64,000 nt of DNA from Nematostella vectensis (Eukaryota > Cnidaria > Anthozoa > Actiniaria > Edwardsiidae), in the NCBI RefSeq assembly GCF_932526225.1, contig NC_064036.1, forward strand, positions 11,527,181 through 11,591,180. The letters are read 5' to 3'. Made by a program: the position numbers and the translations under genes. Within the stretch, counting starts at the first letter, position 1; each line of letters starts with the position of its first letter. Positions 1 to 64,000 of this stretch are shown piece after piece. The notes under the pieces are model-generated. The model saw only the letters and a list, made by a program, of their open reading frames with translations. It was not told the origin of the DNA and did not search any database.

Positions 1-14
1 TCATCTCGCCTCAG

Positions 15-63946
<63,932 letters not shown>

Positions 63947-64000
63947 GTACGTTTTGATTGCAATAAGGTTTCCCCGGTTCAGCAAATATTTTTTTCTCCC

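Overview
The window is eukaryotic and almost entirely occupied by one giant plus-strand gene, open at both ends. I reconstruct 102 coding exons (15 to 63946). Joined at GT/AG sites with matching phases they read 23,041 coding bases (7,680 codons) without a stop. The protein is a chain of MAM domains (39 complete, plus the end of one more), with 15 LDL-receptor class A (LDLa) modules, two trefoil (P-type) modules and one ricin-like beta-trefoil insertion. Short introns, TIR-element debris and this domain set suggest a cnidarian, probably an anthozoan. The closest families I know of are the MAM/LDLa proteins of coral skeletal organic matrix and vertebrate MALRD1. The organism call is an inference. 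Neither start codon, signal peptide, transmembrane segment nor stop codon is in view.

Terms used in the exon entries: each MAM has three coding segments. A is Cys-x-F-E ... Cys-x-W ... F-D-W ... TGPSxDHT. B is YMYIETSxPR ... C-x-x-F-W-Y-H-M-Y-G ... LNVY ... W ... G-x-Q-G-x-x-W. C is VFEGxRGxSYxGDIAIDD ... Cys. Most A segments end in phase 1, B in phase 0 and C in phase 1.

Layout. (1) 1-31692: MAM 1-23. MAM 3-23 form seven tandem triads; positions t1, t2 and t3 can be told apart by sequence, and a Pro/Thr-rich linker follows each t3. MAM 1-2 are the last two domains of an earlier triad. A lectin-like module interrupts MAM 3, and two trefoils replace the linker after MAM 20. (2) 31828-59600: MAM 24-37 form seven dyads of the form MAM(d1)-LDLa-MAM(d2)-PT linker-LDLa. 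LDLa 1 lies just before MAM 24. (3) 59650-63946: MAM 38-40, with no LDLa between them. The modules presumably act together as an extracellular multivalent adhesion, matrix or lipoprotein-binding scaffold.

Introns carry TIR elements (16.4, 21.5, 42.4, 55.6, 57.7 kb and others), minisatellites (0.3, 19-20, 24.1, 62.9 kb), an ATT microsatellite (27.3 kb), tRNA-derived SINE-like sequence (61.6 kb) and, most unusually, tandem arrays copied from exon ends together with their splice sites (11.3, 25.7, 57.1, 63.5 kb). Introns over about 300 bases in which I see nothing beyond low-complexity sequence: 1857-2278, 2614-3004, 3183-3521, 3782-4126, 5222-5767, 6391-6740 (only a TTTG run), 8300-8641, 12227-12583, 13377-13975, 15389-15756, 22032-22489, 22759-23159, 24449-24935, 25027-25435, 26636-27060, 31163-31607, 32304-32672, 32886-33202, 34891-35237, 37333-37777, 38927-39530, 39791-40389, 43718-44131, 44368-44679, 44947-45281, 46005-46501, 49750-50181, 50424-50747, 60342-60656, 62070-62473.
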